Shown here in pieces: positions 36,425 to 45,362 of a stretch of DNA of 64,000 nucleotides. Position 1 is the stretch's first letter. Every line of letters starts with the position of its first letter. The stretch is from JACCXE01 sp963718605. GTDB taxonomy: Bacteria > Actinomycetota > Acidimicrobiia > Acidimicrobiales > JACCXE01. Both the position numbers and the translations under genes were made by a program. A model generated the notes under the pieces. It was not told where the DNA came from. It did not search any database and saw only the letters and a program-made list of their open reading frames with translations. The DNA is taken from assembly GCA_963718605.1 (NCBI GenBank), contig OY970363.1, forward strand, positions 1,736,001-1,800,000. Reading direction: 5' to 3'.

Positions 36425-39400
36425 CTACGGCAGAACGAACACGCCCTCGGTCTGGTCGCGCTGGGCGCGCGTGGCGTGGCGGTCGCTCGTGAAGCTCACG
36501 AGGCTGCCCGATAGCGCGGGATAGGTCGCGTTGCCGGCACCCGTAATGCGGGTGGCGGGCGACGCCGCGTCGGCCGACAACACCGTCGACCACAGGCTCC
36601 ACCGCCAGTCCGCCGACCGCGAGTCGTACCAGACGGCCTTCACGCCGCCCGGCGTCGCAACGAGTTGCGGGTGCTCGCTCATCGCGTTGGCGTCCTTGCC
36701 GAACGTCCGCGCCGCTCCCCAGTTGCGAGTGGCGCCCGGGGCGACGGCCCAGCGCACGTCGAGGTTCGCGCCCGACTCCTTCAACTCCTTCGAGTCCCAC
36801 GCCGCGAACAGGTCGCCGTTGCCGGCGAACGCGAGCGACGCATGGCGGTCGGCGCGGAACTTGTCACGGCTCACGTCGACCGGCGCGCTCCACTTGCCGT
36901 TCTCGGCCTTGGTCGACACGAACACTTCCCAGTCGTCGGGCGCAGTGCCTTCGCCGTGCGTGCCGCCGGTCCAACCCGGGTCGAGGTCGAGGCGGTTGTC
37001 CGTCCAGCCGACCGCAACCCGGCCATCGGATGCAACCGCGAGCGACGGGAACAGTGATGCGGGGTAGATCGCCGACCGCGTGTCGTACAGGTTGCCCTTC
37101 GACACCTTCTTGTTCGGGGCGGACAAATTCGTCGCCGCCTTGTCGACGCCGAGCTCTTGGGCGTAGACGTCGAACGCGCCACCGACGTTGTCGTGCCACG
37201 CGACCAACGCGTGGTTCGACTTGGTCACGGCGACCGTCGGGTGCTGCGCGTGGTTGTCCGTCGTCACGCGCTGTTCGGGCCCCCACGTGGCGCCGTTGTC
37301 GGCGCTGTGCCGCACCACGATGTCGGTGCGGTGCGGAGTTTGCGGGCCGGGTTCGTTCTGCCACGCCACCCATACGTCGTTGCCGTTCGCGGCGACGGAC
37401 GGGAACCGCGCCGACACATCCGCGTCCGACAACAGCCGTGGCGCGCCGCTCAATGTCTTGCCGTTCGACGCGAGGCGCTGATACGCGACCGACGCGTGGC
37501 CCCCGGCGTCGGACTCGGCGACCACGTGGGCCGCCTGCGCGGTTTGGGCGATGTCGCTGAAGCCGGTGAAGGATCCGGGGGTCTCCATCGCGGTGATCGC
37601 ATTGTCGGCTCCGCTGGCCACCGGCGGCATAGAGATCTCCGGACGGGCCGCGCTGCGGTTGCCGCCGTCGATAAAGAGCGGTGACGTCAAGGCCATCAGC
37701 GAGCGAGTCGGGTTACCGGGAGACAGTGGTCCCGCCGGCACGCCGATGCCGCGCACCTCGACGCGATACCAGGAACGGCCCGCGTCGATCGGCAGCACGA
37801 AGGTCTTGTCATCGGCAACGGGGTGGAACGTGGCGATCGGTCCGCTAAGCCGACCGGGGTTGCTGTAGACGATCACGTTCGTGCCTGCGCCGTGCTGCAC
37901 GCGCAGCTGCAAAGACGCCTTGGCGCCCGGCACCGCCGTCACCTCGTCGCCGCCCATCGCCTCGTACACGCCGTCGCCGTCCATGTCGGCGCGCAACGAA
38001 ACGGTCGGCGCACCCGGTCCGGCGTTCACCGCGGTATGACCGGCGCGCAGGCCGGCGACGACGCCGCGCTCGGTGCGCTCAGGCGCAAACACCCAGGTCG
38101 TCGGCTGACCGGGGCTGGACACCGCCCACAGTTCTTTGAAGTGATCGTCGCTGCCGCCGACCACGCCGAAACGAAAGCCGCGGTTCCACCGGTTCTCGGC
38201 AATATCGATCTCGAGGTCGGGGTTCGACCCGCGGTTCCAGACTTCCATCGTGTCGAAGGCGACGGCACTGGCGTTCGCGTTCGCGAAACCGTTGTCCCAT
38301 TCGCCGTCGTCGGGGTGGTTGATGCTCCAGTTCGCGTTCTGCGCGTGGACGTCCCAGATCGATTGCTGGACGTGGCGGAACGGCGCCGAGCCCGGCGGGT
38401 TCGCGCCGTCGACGAGTTCATCGGCGTGGCCCAGCACGTTCGCGTGAGGAGATCCGTTCGCTTCCTCGCCGGGCACGAGCACGAGCTTCTTCGAGGTCCA
38501 CAACGGATCCCATTGCTGGTCGTACGTACGGTGGTCGGTGAGCGGCAGGAAGCCGAGCCCGACGCGTTCGGCTTGGCCGATCTGGTCGCCGACCGAGTTG
38601 TTGCCGGGCATGCCCTGGCTGATGCCTTGGCGGAAGGAACTGCCATCCGACGAGTGGTCGTTGTGGACGTGGCCGTCACCTGCGATCCAGCTCCCGATCG
38701 GTTCCCCCTGGGTGAGCACGGGGCCGGTCCACGCGCGCGCGGTAACGCCTTTGCCACCCACCGACGATTGCGCGTGCGCGATCGCGTAGAAGAAGTGCTT
38801 GCCGTCGGGGCGAGCGCTCGGTGTGTTGGGTACGCGCACCGTGATCTGTTTCGTGGCGCGCTTGCCGTCGAGGGGGACAGACGCGATCACGGCCGGCTTG
38901 GGCGGTGAATCCACTTTGTGCTTCTGCGTCGCGTGCCCACCGAACAACAGGTACTTGATGCGCTGAACCACAAAGCTCGGTGTGAGCTGCGAGTGGATCA
39001 ACTCGGCGTTGTCGCCTTCGAAGAACGGCACCGGGTCGAGCCCGGCGTCGCCGACGATGTCGACGGACTGCAGCGGTTGCGAGTCCGACCCCGCGTCGAC
39101 GGTGAGCGTGAGGGTCTGTCCGGGCTTGGCCGCGACCGTGCCCCCCTGCCAAGTGTCGTTCGGTCCGCGCAACGTCGCCCACAGATCGGGCAACTCCGAC
39201 GCGCTCGTACGGCGCTGTCCGAGCGCCTTCATGATCTCTGCCGGGCTGTTGTCCTTGGCCAGGATGAGACTGCGCTGGCACGGCAGGTAACCGCGCACAC
39301 CGCAGTCCTTGCCGGGCTTGCCTGCCTCGATCGCTCCGTCCTTGTGCCAGTCGTGCCAGTCGAAGTCCATCGTGGGCGAAACGGTCCAGCCCTTCGCCAA

Positions 39401-40117
39401 CGCGAACCAGTACCAACCGCCGTCGGAGTGCATGAGGTCGTACGCGGTCTTGCTCTGCTCGCCGCGGATCTCGATCGTCGCCATGCGCTGCGCGGCGGCC
39501 GCGTTATACGCGTAGTCGTCCCAGTTCAGCGCGCCCTTGTCGCCCGGATGGTTGAACTGCCCGTAGCCGTCGGCGCCGCCGAACCCGAGTCCGTTGCCAG
39601 TCGGGTCCACCACTGGCTGCGTTGTGAGCCACGTATAGAACGGCAACATGTTCAGCGTGGCGTCGCCAAGCGTGAAGCGGCTCACCCAGTTCTGCGAGCC
39701 GATCACGTTCAGGTGATCCTGCTGGTCGTTCGTGAACTCGAAGCCGCGCATGAGCGAGAAGCCGTTCCCGGTCGTGCGTTGCACGAGGCCCGCCTGCTTC
39801 TTCCACGGCAGCAAGTTGGCGGACTTCTCCGCGATTGGTTCGGTGTCGGAGTGGTCGGTAAGGGTCAGGAAGTCGAGCCCCATTTCGTTGTGGCGGGCTT
39901 TCAACCACGACGCGATTTCGGTTGGCGCGGCGTCACCGTCGGAGTCCGTCGAGTGATCGTGGAAGCTGCCCGCCAGGACCTTGAATGGACCGACGGACGG
40001 CGCGCCGGCGGCCCGCACCGACGGCGGCGGGGCCGCGTCCGCCGTGGGCGCAATGCCCACGAGGGCGGCAATGAGCGCGCCAACGAATACAACCAAAAGC
40101 CCCGGCCTTTTCCCCAC
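36425..40117 (-). CDS. Secreted protein with two PHP-type domains and Asp-box repeats
   Basis: From GTG 40117 (the longer frame would overlap dnaX) the product is 1230 residues. The signal peptide is LLVVFVGALIAALVGIAPTADAAPP. PHP-like domain 1 has SFHDHSTDSDG at 51-61 and LTLTDHSDT near 85. Domain 2 has DGHVHNDHSSDG near 477, FLPLTDHRTY near 515, NHPDDGEWD and GGSDDH. The last 400 or so residues carry sialidase-like Asp-box repeats (RHSADNGATW, VAVGWTDNR). PHP domains are metal-dependent phosphoesterases; tandem secreted copies with a BNR propeller suggest an extracellular phosphodiesterase or nuclease (inference). Confidence 0.82.
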   Translation of the reverse strand: MGKRPGLLVVFVGALIAALVGIAPTADAAPPPSVRAAGAPSVGPFKVLAGSFHDHSTDSDGDAAPTEIASWLKARHNEMGLDFLTLTDHSDTEPIAEKSANLLPWKKQAGLVQRTTGNGFSLMRGFEFTNDQQDHLNVIGSQNWVSRFTLGDATLNMLPFYTWLTTQPVVDPTGNGLGFGGADGYGQFNHPGDKGALNWDDYAYNAAAAQRMATIEIRGEQSKTAYDLMHSDGGWYWFALAKGWTVSPTMDFDWHDWHKDGAIEAGKPGKDCGVRGYLPCQRSLILAKDNSPAEIMKALGQRRTSASELPDLWATLRGPNDTWQGGTVAAKPGQTLTLTVDAGSDSQPLQSVDIVGDAGLDPVPFFEGDNAELIHSQLTPSFVVQRIKYLLFGGHATQKHKVDSPPKPAVIASVPLDGKRATKQITVRVPNTPSARPDGKHFFYAIAHAQSSVGGKGVTARAWTGPVLTQGEPIGSWIAGDGHVHNDHSSDGSSFRQGISQGMPGNNSVGDQIGQAERVGLGFLPLTDHRTYDQQWDPLWTSKKLVLVPGEEANGSPHANVLGHADELVDGANPPGSAPFRHVQQSIWDVHAQNANWSINHPDDGEWDNGFANANASAVAFDTMEVWNRGSNPDLEIDIAENRWNRGFRFGVVGGSDDHFKELWAVSSPGQPTTWVFAPERTERGVVAGLRAGHTAVNAGPGAPTVSLRADMDGDGVYEAMGGDEVTAVPGAKASLQLRVQHGAGTNVIVYSNPGRLSGPIATFHPVADDKTFVLPIDAGRSWYRVEVRGIGVPAGPLSPGNPTRSLMALTSPLFIDGGNRSAARPEISMPPVASGADNAITAMETPGSFTGFSDIAQTAQAAHVVAESDAGGHASVAYQRLASNGKTLSGAPRLLSDADVSARFPSVAANGNDVWVAWQNEPGPQTPHRTDIVVRHSADNGATWGPEQRVTTDNHAQHPTVAVTKSNHALVAWHDNVGGAFDVYAQELGVDKAATNLSAPNKKVSKGNLYDTRSAIYPASLFPSLAVASDGRVAVGWTDNRLDLDPGWTGGTHGEGTAPDDWEVFVSTKAENGKWSAPVDVSRDKFRADRHASLAFAGNGDLFAAWDSKELKESGANLDVRWAVAPGATRNWGAARTFGKDANAMSEHPQLVATPGGVKAVWYDSRSADWRWSLWSTVLSADAASPATRITGAGNATYPALSGSLVSFTSDRHATRAQRDQTEGVFVLP

Positions 40118-40174
40118 GTGCCAAGAGTACGGGTTCGGGCATCCGGAGTTACATCGCTGACGTAGATTCGTCCC

Positions 40175-41899
40175 ATGGACGAACCGACGTACCAGAGCCT
40201 TTACCGGAGGTTTCGTCCGCAGCGCTTCGCGGCGGTGCGTGGCCAGGATCACGTCACCGTTGCGTTGCGCAACGCCGTGCGCGACGGGCGCGTCGGACAT
40301 GCATATCTATTCAGTGGCCCCCGGGGAACGGGCAAGACCACGTCGGCCCGCATCCTCGCGAAGGCGCTGAACTGCGAGAACCCAACCGGTGGCGAGCCCT
40401 GCGATATCTGCGAAAGCTGCATCGCGATCGCGAACGGCTCGTCGCTTGATGTGCAGGAGTTGGACGCCGCCTCGAACAACGGCGTCGACGCCATCCGGGA
40501 TCTCGTTAGCCGCGTGGCGCTCGCGACTCCGGGTCGGTGGAAGGTGTACATCATCGACGAGGTCCACATGCTTTCGACCCCGGCGTCGAACGCGTTGTTG
40601 AAGACTCTTGAAGAGCCGCCGTCGCACGTGGTGTTCGTGCTCGCCACTACGGATCCGCAGAAGGTGCTGCCGACCATCCGCAGCCGCACCCAGCACTACG
40701 AGTTCCGGTTGATTTCGGCCGAGGTGCTGGCCGAGCTGGTGCGCGACGTGTCGGGCGTGGCCGGGCTGGAAGTGGACGACGACGCGGTCGATGTTGTCGC
40801 ACGACGCGGCGCCGGGTCTGCGCGGGACGCGCTGTCCGCACTCGACCAGGTTGCTGCCGCGGGCGGTGTCGGTGCAGACGAGGCCGACCCCGCCGTCGAG
40901 ATCGTTGCCGGGCTCGCCGCGCATGACGCTGGCGCCACGCTGGTGGCGGTCGCCCGGGCGATGGCCGCGGGCCGCGACGCCCGTCGCCTCGGCGAGGCGG
41001 TCCTTGCGCGTTTGCGCATCGGGTTCCTGTCGATTTTGGCGCCCGACCTGGACATCGACGCGCGTGACGCGGTGATCGAAGCGCACGCGCGCCAACTCGG
41101 CGCCGCGGGAGTCACGCGGGCGCTTGAAGTGGTGGGCGACGCGGTCACCTCGATGAAGGAGGCCGTCGACGCGCGGGTCGCGCTCGAGACCGCGCTCGTC
41201 CGCGTGGCCCGCACCGACCTGGACGTTGCCCCCTCCGCACTGCTCGAACGCATCGACAAACTCGAGCGTGGCCTCGCAGGCGCGCCGCGCGCCGAGTCCA
41301 ACGACGCTCCGCGTGCGGCAGTCGCGCCGGCGCCGGCGCCGGCGCCCGCGCCGGCCGCCGTTTCCGCGCCACCGCCACCGGCCGCGAAGCGCCCGTCCCT
41401 CCGCATCGAAAAACCTGTGTCGGAACCGCCCGCCGCCGCAACGCCCGAGCCAGTCGCGCCCGCAGTCGCGAAACCGCTTCCAGCCGGAACCTTGCCGGAT
41501 CGCGACGCGCTCACCCTGGCGTGGGGCGACACCATCCTCGATCAGATCTCGCCGCGAGCTAAGGCGCGGTTCCGCGGCGGCCACTGGGTCGACGCGCCGA
41601 AGCCAACGTTTGCCTTGCCGACCGAGATTCACAAGCAACGCTGCGACGAGGTCCGCCTCGAAGTGCAGGAGGCATTGAGCCAACACTTCGGTGTTCGCAT
41701 GGAACTGACGCTTACCGTCGACACCGCCGGCGGGGGCGCCGGCTCGACTGCGAAGCCGAAGGGCAGTCCACCGCCACCCGACGACGACGTGCACGAAGAC
41801 GTGGGTGACGTGTCCGAACTCGAAGATGCACCGCCGGTAGCCTCGGGTGCGGCCCGTCTTCTGGAGGCCTTCCCAGGAGCGGTAGAGGAGACGCCATGA
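40175..41899 (+). CDS. dnaX: DNA polymerase III subunit gamma/tau
   Basis: This 574-residue clamp-loader ATPase has Walker A SGPRGTGKTTSA, the four-Cys zinc module CENPTGGEPCDICESC, Walker B IIDEVHML and sensor-1 ATTDPQKV. The C-terminal part is Pro/Ala-rich, then a short tau-like region. It heads the dnaX-ybaB-recR operon, with a 4-bp overlap to the next gene. Confidence 0.97.
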   Translation: MDEPTYQSLYRRFRPQRFAAVRGQDHVTVALRNAVRDGRVGHAYLFSGPRGTGKTTSARILAKALNCENPTGGEPCDICESCIAIANGSSLDVQELDAASNNGVDAIRDLVSRVALATPGRWKVYIIDEVHMLSTPASNALLKTLEEPPSHVVFVLATTDPQKVLPTIRSRTQHYEFRLISAEVLAELVRDVSGVAGLEVDDDAVDVVARRGAGSARDALSALDQVAAAGGVGADEADPAVEIVAGLAAHDAGATLVAVARAMAAGRDARRLGEAVLARLRIGFLSILAPDLDIDARDAVIEAHARQLGAAGVTRALEVVGDAVTSMKEAVDARVALETALVRVARTDLDVAPSALLERIDKLERGLAGAPRAESNDAPRAAVAPAPAPAPAPAAVSAPPPPAAKRPSLRIEKPVSEPPAAATPEPVAPAVAKPLPAGTLPDRDALTLAWGDTILDQISPRAKARFRGGHWVDAPKPTFALPTEIHKQRCDEVRLEVQEALSQHFGVRMELTLTVDTAGGGAGSTAKPKGSPPPPDDDVHEDVGDVSELEDAPPVASGAARLLEAFPGAVEETP

Positions 41900-42219
41900 G
41901 CAACGACGACACTGGAATCGATTTCGGGGCCCTGCTCGAGCAGGCCCAGGCCATGCAGGCCCAGCTGGCCGAGGCCCAGGAGGCGGTAGCCGGCCAAGAG
42001 ATCGAAGGCGTGGCGGGCGGCGGTGTCGTGCGCATCGTGGCGACCGGCGGTTACGAGTTCCGGTCGGTCCACATCGACCCCACCGTGCTGGCGGACGGCG
42101 ACCCGTCGATGGTGGAAGACCTCGTGCTCGCGGCGCTGCACGACGCGATCGATCGCATCACCGAGCTCAACTCGTCCGCGCTCGGCGGCCTGTCCGGGCT
42201 CACCGGCCTGCTCGGGTAA
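41896..42219 (+). CDS. YbaB/EbfC nucleoid-associated protein
   Basis: This 107-residue protein overlaps dnaX by ATGA. It has the helix QAQAMQAQLAEAQEAVAGQEIEG-type start, then VVRIVATGGYEFRSVHIDP, VEDLVLAALHDAI. It is a small DNA-binding dimer typically encoded between dnaX and recR. Confidence 0.94.
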   Translation: MSNDDTGIDFGALLEQAQAMQAQLAEAQEAVAGQEIEGVAGGGVVRIVATGGYEFRSVHIDPTVLADGDPSMVEDLVLAALHDAIDRITELNSSALGGLSGLTGLLG

Positions 42220-42222
42220 CGA

Positions 42223-42849
42223 GTGTCGGTATACGCCCAGTCGGTCCAAACGCTCATCGACGAGTTAGGTCGGTTGCCCGGCGTCGGCCCCAAGTCGGCG
42301 CAACGCATCGCGTATCACTTGCTGCGGCTGCCGGCGGAGGACGTGCGCCGGTTGAGCGAGAGCCTCGACGAGGTCAAGCGTCGCATCACGTTCTGTCGGC
42401 GTTGCTTCGACATCGCCGAGACCGACGGCACGCCGGACGCGAACGTCGAGTGCGGGCTCTGCCAGGACGCGCGGCGTGAAGACGGCGTGCTGTGCGTGGT
42501 CGAAGAGCCCAAGGACGTCATCGCGGTCGAGAAGACGGCGCGCTACAAGGGTCGCTACCACGTGCTGCAAGGTCACCTCGACCCGATCCGCGGCGTGGGT
42601 GGCGAGCAGCTGCGTGTGGGGGAACTGATCAAGCGCATCGCGGCGGAAGCGATCACCGAAGTGATCGTGTGCACCAACCCCAACATCGAGGGCGAAGCCA
42701 CCGCGCTGTATGTCGCCAAGGAAGTCCGCGAGCACAACCCCGATGTCAAAGTCACGCGCATCGCCAGCGGTCTCCCCGTAGGCGGCGACCTCGAGTACGC
42801 CGACGAACTAACCCTCGGCCGCGCCCTAGAAGGCCGCGTCAACCTCTAA
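42223..42849 (+). CDS. recR: Recombination mediator RecR
   Basis: This 208-residue protein (GTG 42223) acts with RecF/RecO in loading RecA. It has the helix-hairpin-helix GRLPGVGPKSAQRIA, a Cys4 zinc finger (CRRCFDIA...CGLCQD), the Toprim domain VVEEPKDVIAVE and the C-terminal GLPVGGDLEYADELTLGRAL. It starts 3 bp after ybaB. Confidence 0.97.
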   Translation: MSVYAQSVQTLIDELGRLPGVGPKSAQRIAYHLLRLPAEDVRRLSESLDEVKRRITFCRRCFDIAETDGTPDANVECGLCQDARREDGVLCVVEEPKDVIAVEKTARYKGRYHVLQGHLDPIRGVGGEQLRVGELIKRIAAEAITEVIVCTNPNIEGEATALYVAKEVREHNPDVKVTRIASGLPVGGDLEYADELTLGRALEGRVNL

Positions 42850-42867
42850 CCCCCGACCCACGCCCGC

Positions 42868-42914
42868 AACTGGGCGCACCTGGTGCCGGATTCCGGCATG
42901 AGCCGGGCCCAGTT
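42868..42914. repeat. 47-bp dyad element, copy 1
   Basis: AACTGGGC opens the left arm and GCCCAGTT closes the right. The exact centre, 42891, is a T flanked by TGCCGGA/TCCGGCA. It is 18 bp after recR. Copies 2 and 3 have the same length and centre. Confidence 0.9.
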
Positions 42915-42928
42915 CGGCAGATGCAGTC

Positions 42929-42975
42929 AACTGGGCGCACCTGGTGCCGGATTCCGGCATGACCCGCGCCCAGTT
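42929..42975. repeat. 47-bp dyad element, copy 2
   Basis: Outer arms AACTGGGCGC/GCGCCCAGTT (10 bp perfect) and core TGCCGGA-T-TCCGGCA. It starts 61 bp after copy 1 and shares the left half exactly with it. Confidence 0.9.
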
Positions 42976-43019
42976 CGGTCTAGGGCGAAGGCGTTACACC
43001 CCCTCGACAGACTCAAGAC

Positions 43020-43967
43020 GTGCACGAGGCCGAGCGGCGGGCGAGAGAATTGGCGGCAAAGACGGGCGGTGCGCTGGGCCGCGAGCGCGCGCGTGCCGTG
43101 GAATTCTCGGGATCGCTTCTTGTGCGCCGGCTGCGGTCCGGCGAGTGGTGCGCGCCCACACCGAGAGTGCTGTTGCTGACGGGCGCACCGGCGACCTTCG
43201 AACGCGACGCGTGGGTCGGGCTCTACGAGGCCGGCGTCGGCGCGGCGATCACGACCGAAACTGCGCTGGCGAGTTGGCGAGTTCCCGGCTTCTCGCTTCG
43301 CCCGATCCAGATCGCCCACCAACGAACTAGTCATACAACGGAGCTTGACGTTGTGGCGTTTCATCGTCCCCGCCTCTGGCCCGAGCACCACCGCATGTTG
43401 CTCAACGACATGCCGATTGTGACGCCGACGCGCGCCCTGTTCGATCTCGCAAACGCGTCGGAGGTGCATCCGAAGCGAGTCGAGCGGGCGATCAACAATG
43501 CGTGGGCGCGCGGGCTGACGTCCGGCGAGCTGCTGCAGAAGATGGCGGACGAGTGGCTGCAACGGGGACGGCGCGGAAGCGCGTTCCTGCGCGAGTACCT
43601 GTCGACGAGGCCGATTGATTGGCAACCACCCGAGAGCAACCTCGAGGGCCGCTTCGTCGAGCTCATCGTGCGTGCGGGCATGCCCGAGCCAAAGAGGCAA
43701 CGGAACACTGGCGACGACGTGTCCTGGATCGGCCGCATCGACATGCGCGACCCCGAACTTCCGCTCATTGGTGAGATCGACAGCGACCTTTTTCACACCG
43801 CCCCACTTGATGTCGCCTCCGACGCAGAGCGCGACGAGCGACTCACCGCGGCCGGATTTCGTGTTGAGCGATTCACCGAGGCACAGATCTGGCGTGATCC
43901 GAGCGGCGTCGTGGAGCGCTGGCGACGCGCCCGTCAGCAGACGCAGCGCCGTAGCGACCGTCCTTGA
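43020..43967 (+). CDS. AbiEi-like/DUF559-type protein flanked by dyad repeats
   Basis: From GTG 43020 the product is 315 residues. The N-terminal half resembles the AbiEi-type antitoxin/regulator fold (VFHRPRLWPEHHRMLLNDMPIVTPTRALFDLA). The C-terminal half resembles the DUF559/VSR endonuclease fold (LEGRFVELIVRAGMPEPKRQ, IGRIDMRDPELPLIGEIDSD, RDERLTAAGFRVERFTEAQIW), with an E...D...E-x-D pattern. Such genes are frequent, often multi-copy, in actinobacteria; their function is not settled. No toxin partner lies beside it. Two 47-bp palindromes precede it and one follows, which may mark it as a small mobile unit. Confidence 0.75.
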   Translation: MHEAERRARELAAKTGGALGRERARAVEFSGSLLVRRLRSGEWCAPTPRVLLLTGAPATFERDAWVGLYEAGVGAAITTETALASWRVPGFSLRPIQIAHQRTSHTTELDVVAFHRPRLWPEHHRMLLNDMPIVTPTRALFDLANASEVHPKRVERAINNAWARGLTSGELLQKMADEWLQRGRRGSAFLREYLSTRPIDWQPPESNLEGRFVELIVRAGMPEPKRQRNTGDDVSWIGRIDMRDPELPLIGEIDSDLFHTAPLDVASDAERDERLTAAGFRVERFTEAQIWRDPSGVVERWRRARQQTQRRSDRP

Positions 43968-43972
43968 ATGCG

Positions 43973-44019
43973 AACTGGGCGTGCCCCATGCCGGATTCCG
44001 GCACGAGACACGCCCAGTT
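43973..44019. repeat. 47-bp dyad element, copy 3
   Basis: Arms AACTGGGCGTG and CACGCCCAGTT (11 bp perfect), core TGCCGGA-T-TCCGGCA centred at 43996. It lies 6 bp after the DUF559-like gene and 21 bp before the convergent thiolase stop, so it may also act as a bidirectional terminator. Confidence 0.9.
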
Positions 44020-44039
44020 CGGGTCGCGATTGAGAGTTG

Positions 44040-45224
44040 TTAAAGGGTCTTGAGGATGATGGCGTCGCCTTGGCCGCCGCCGCCGCAGAGCGCGGCTGCG
44101 CCGGTGCCGCCGCCGCGGCGCTTCAATTCGTGCAGCAGCGTGAGTGCGACGCGCGTGCCGGACGCACCGATCGGGTGACCGAGGGCAATCGCGCCGCCGT
44201 TGACGTTGGCGACCTCATCGGTGATGCCGAGGTCGGCCATCGACGCGAGGCCCACCGCGGCGAACGCCTCGTTGAGTTCGAACAGGTCGACGTCGCTGAC
44301 CTTCTTGTCGATCTTGCCGAGGGCACTCTGAATCGCGCGCGACGGCTGCGTGAGCAGCGACGGGTCGGGACCGGCGACCTGGCCGTAGGACAGGATCTCG
44401 CCGAGCGGGTCGACGCCCAGGCTTTCGGCGACGGCCTTCGACACGACGATTACCGCGGCGCCGCCGTCGGAAATCTGCGACGCGTTGCCAGCGGTGATGG
44501 TGCCTTCCTTGTCGAACGCGGGACGCAGGCCGCCGAGGCTTTCGGCCGTGGTGCCGGGACGGACGCCTTCGTCGGTGTCGACGGTGATCGGGTCACCCTT
44601 GCGCTGCGGGATCTCGACGTTGACGATCTCGGCGTCGAACTTGCCGTCCTTGATGGCCGCAGCGGCGCGCTCGTGCGAGTTGGCGGAGAACGCGTCCTGC
44701 GCTTCGCGGCTGATGGTTCCGGCCTTCGTGGAGTAGCGATCAGTGGCAAGGCCCATCGCGCAATGCTCGATCGCGCAGGTGAGGCCGTCGTACATCATCG
44801 AGTCGATCAGCGAGCCGTCGCCGAGGCGGTAGCCGGCACGCGCTCCCGGCAAGAGATACGGCGCTTGGGTCATGGACTCCATGCCGCCGGCCACGACGAT
44901 GTCGGCTTCGCCGGCTTGGATCATTAGGTCGGCCATGTAGATCGCGTTCAGGCCCGACAGGCACACCTTGTTGATCGTGGTCGCCGGCACTTCGAGGCCG
45001 ATGCCACCGTTGATCGCGGCCTGACGAGCGGTGATCTGGCCCTGTCCGGCCAGCAATACCTGGCCCATGAACACGTACTTCACCCGGTCCGGCGTGACGC
45101 CAGCGCGCTCAAGCGCGGCCTTGATGGCGATGCCACCGAGGTCCATGGCGCTCAGCGATGCCAACGCACCAGAAAGCTTGCCGATCGGAGTACGGGCACC
45201 AGCGACGATCACGGACCCGGCCAT
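44040..45224 (-). CDS. Acetyl-CoA C-acetyltransferase (thiolase)
   Basis: The start ATG 45224 is set by a TTGGAGG Shine-Dalgarno at 45236-45230. The 394-residue product has the nucleophile Cys 88 (NKVCLSGLN), FELNEAFA, GHPIGASG with the catalytic His, and the C-terminal Cys in AALCGGGGQGDA. It condenses or cleaves acetoacetyl-CoA/3-ketoacyl-CoA. It is divergent from the TetR at 45363. Confidence 0.95.
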   Translation of the reverse strand: MAGSVIVAGARTPIGKLSGALASLSAMDLGGIAIKAALERAGVTPDRVKYVFMGQVLLAGQGQITARQAAINGGIGLEVPATTINKVCLSGLNAIYMADLMIQAGEADIVVAGGMESMTQAPYLLPGARAGYRLGDGSLIDSMMYDGLTCAIEHCAMGLATDRYSTKAGTISREAQDAFSANSHERAAAAIKDGKFDAEIVNVEIPQRKGDPITVDTDEGVRPGTTAESLGGLRPAFDKEGTITAGNASQISDGGAAVIVVSKAVAESLGVDPLGEILSYGQVAGPDPSLLTQPSRAIQSALGKIDKKVSDVDLFELNEAFAAVGLASMADLGITDEVANVNGGAIALGHPIGASGTRVALTLLHELKRRGGGTGAAALCGGGGQGDAIILKTL

Positions 45225-45321
45225 GGGTTCCTCCAAGAAAGAGCGTTGTAACTAACGGACAGAACAGCTTATGACAGCGACGCATTCCAGTGTTACTGGC
45301 GAGTAGGAAAGGGGCTTCGCC

Positions 45322-45339
45322 ACAGATCGACAAATCTGT
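45322..45339. promoter_or_regulatory. Putative TetR operator
   Basis: ACAGAT-CGACAA-ATCTGT is a perfect 6-bp-arm dyad located 24 bp before the TetR start and between divergent thiolase and TetR genes. The centre CGACAA recalls the CGACAAAA at the other TetR/di-iron locus (35408-35429). Confidence 0.5.
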
Positions 45340-45362
45340 TGCAACGCAGCTACCATACGGAC

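Noticed and set aside
40118..40300. N-terminal extension of the double-PHP protein from the upstream ATG at 40300
   Set aside because: It would overlap the dnaX start region and place the signal peptide 60 residues inside the protein. GTG 40117 fits both facts.
42868..44019. Insertion sequence with terminal inverted repeats
   Set aside because: No transposase motif is present in the flanked gene, and two of the three dyads lie on one side. Described as repeats around a DUF559-like gene instead.
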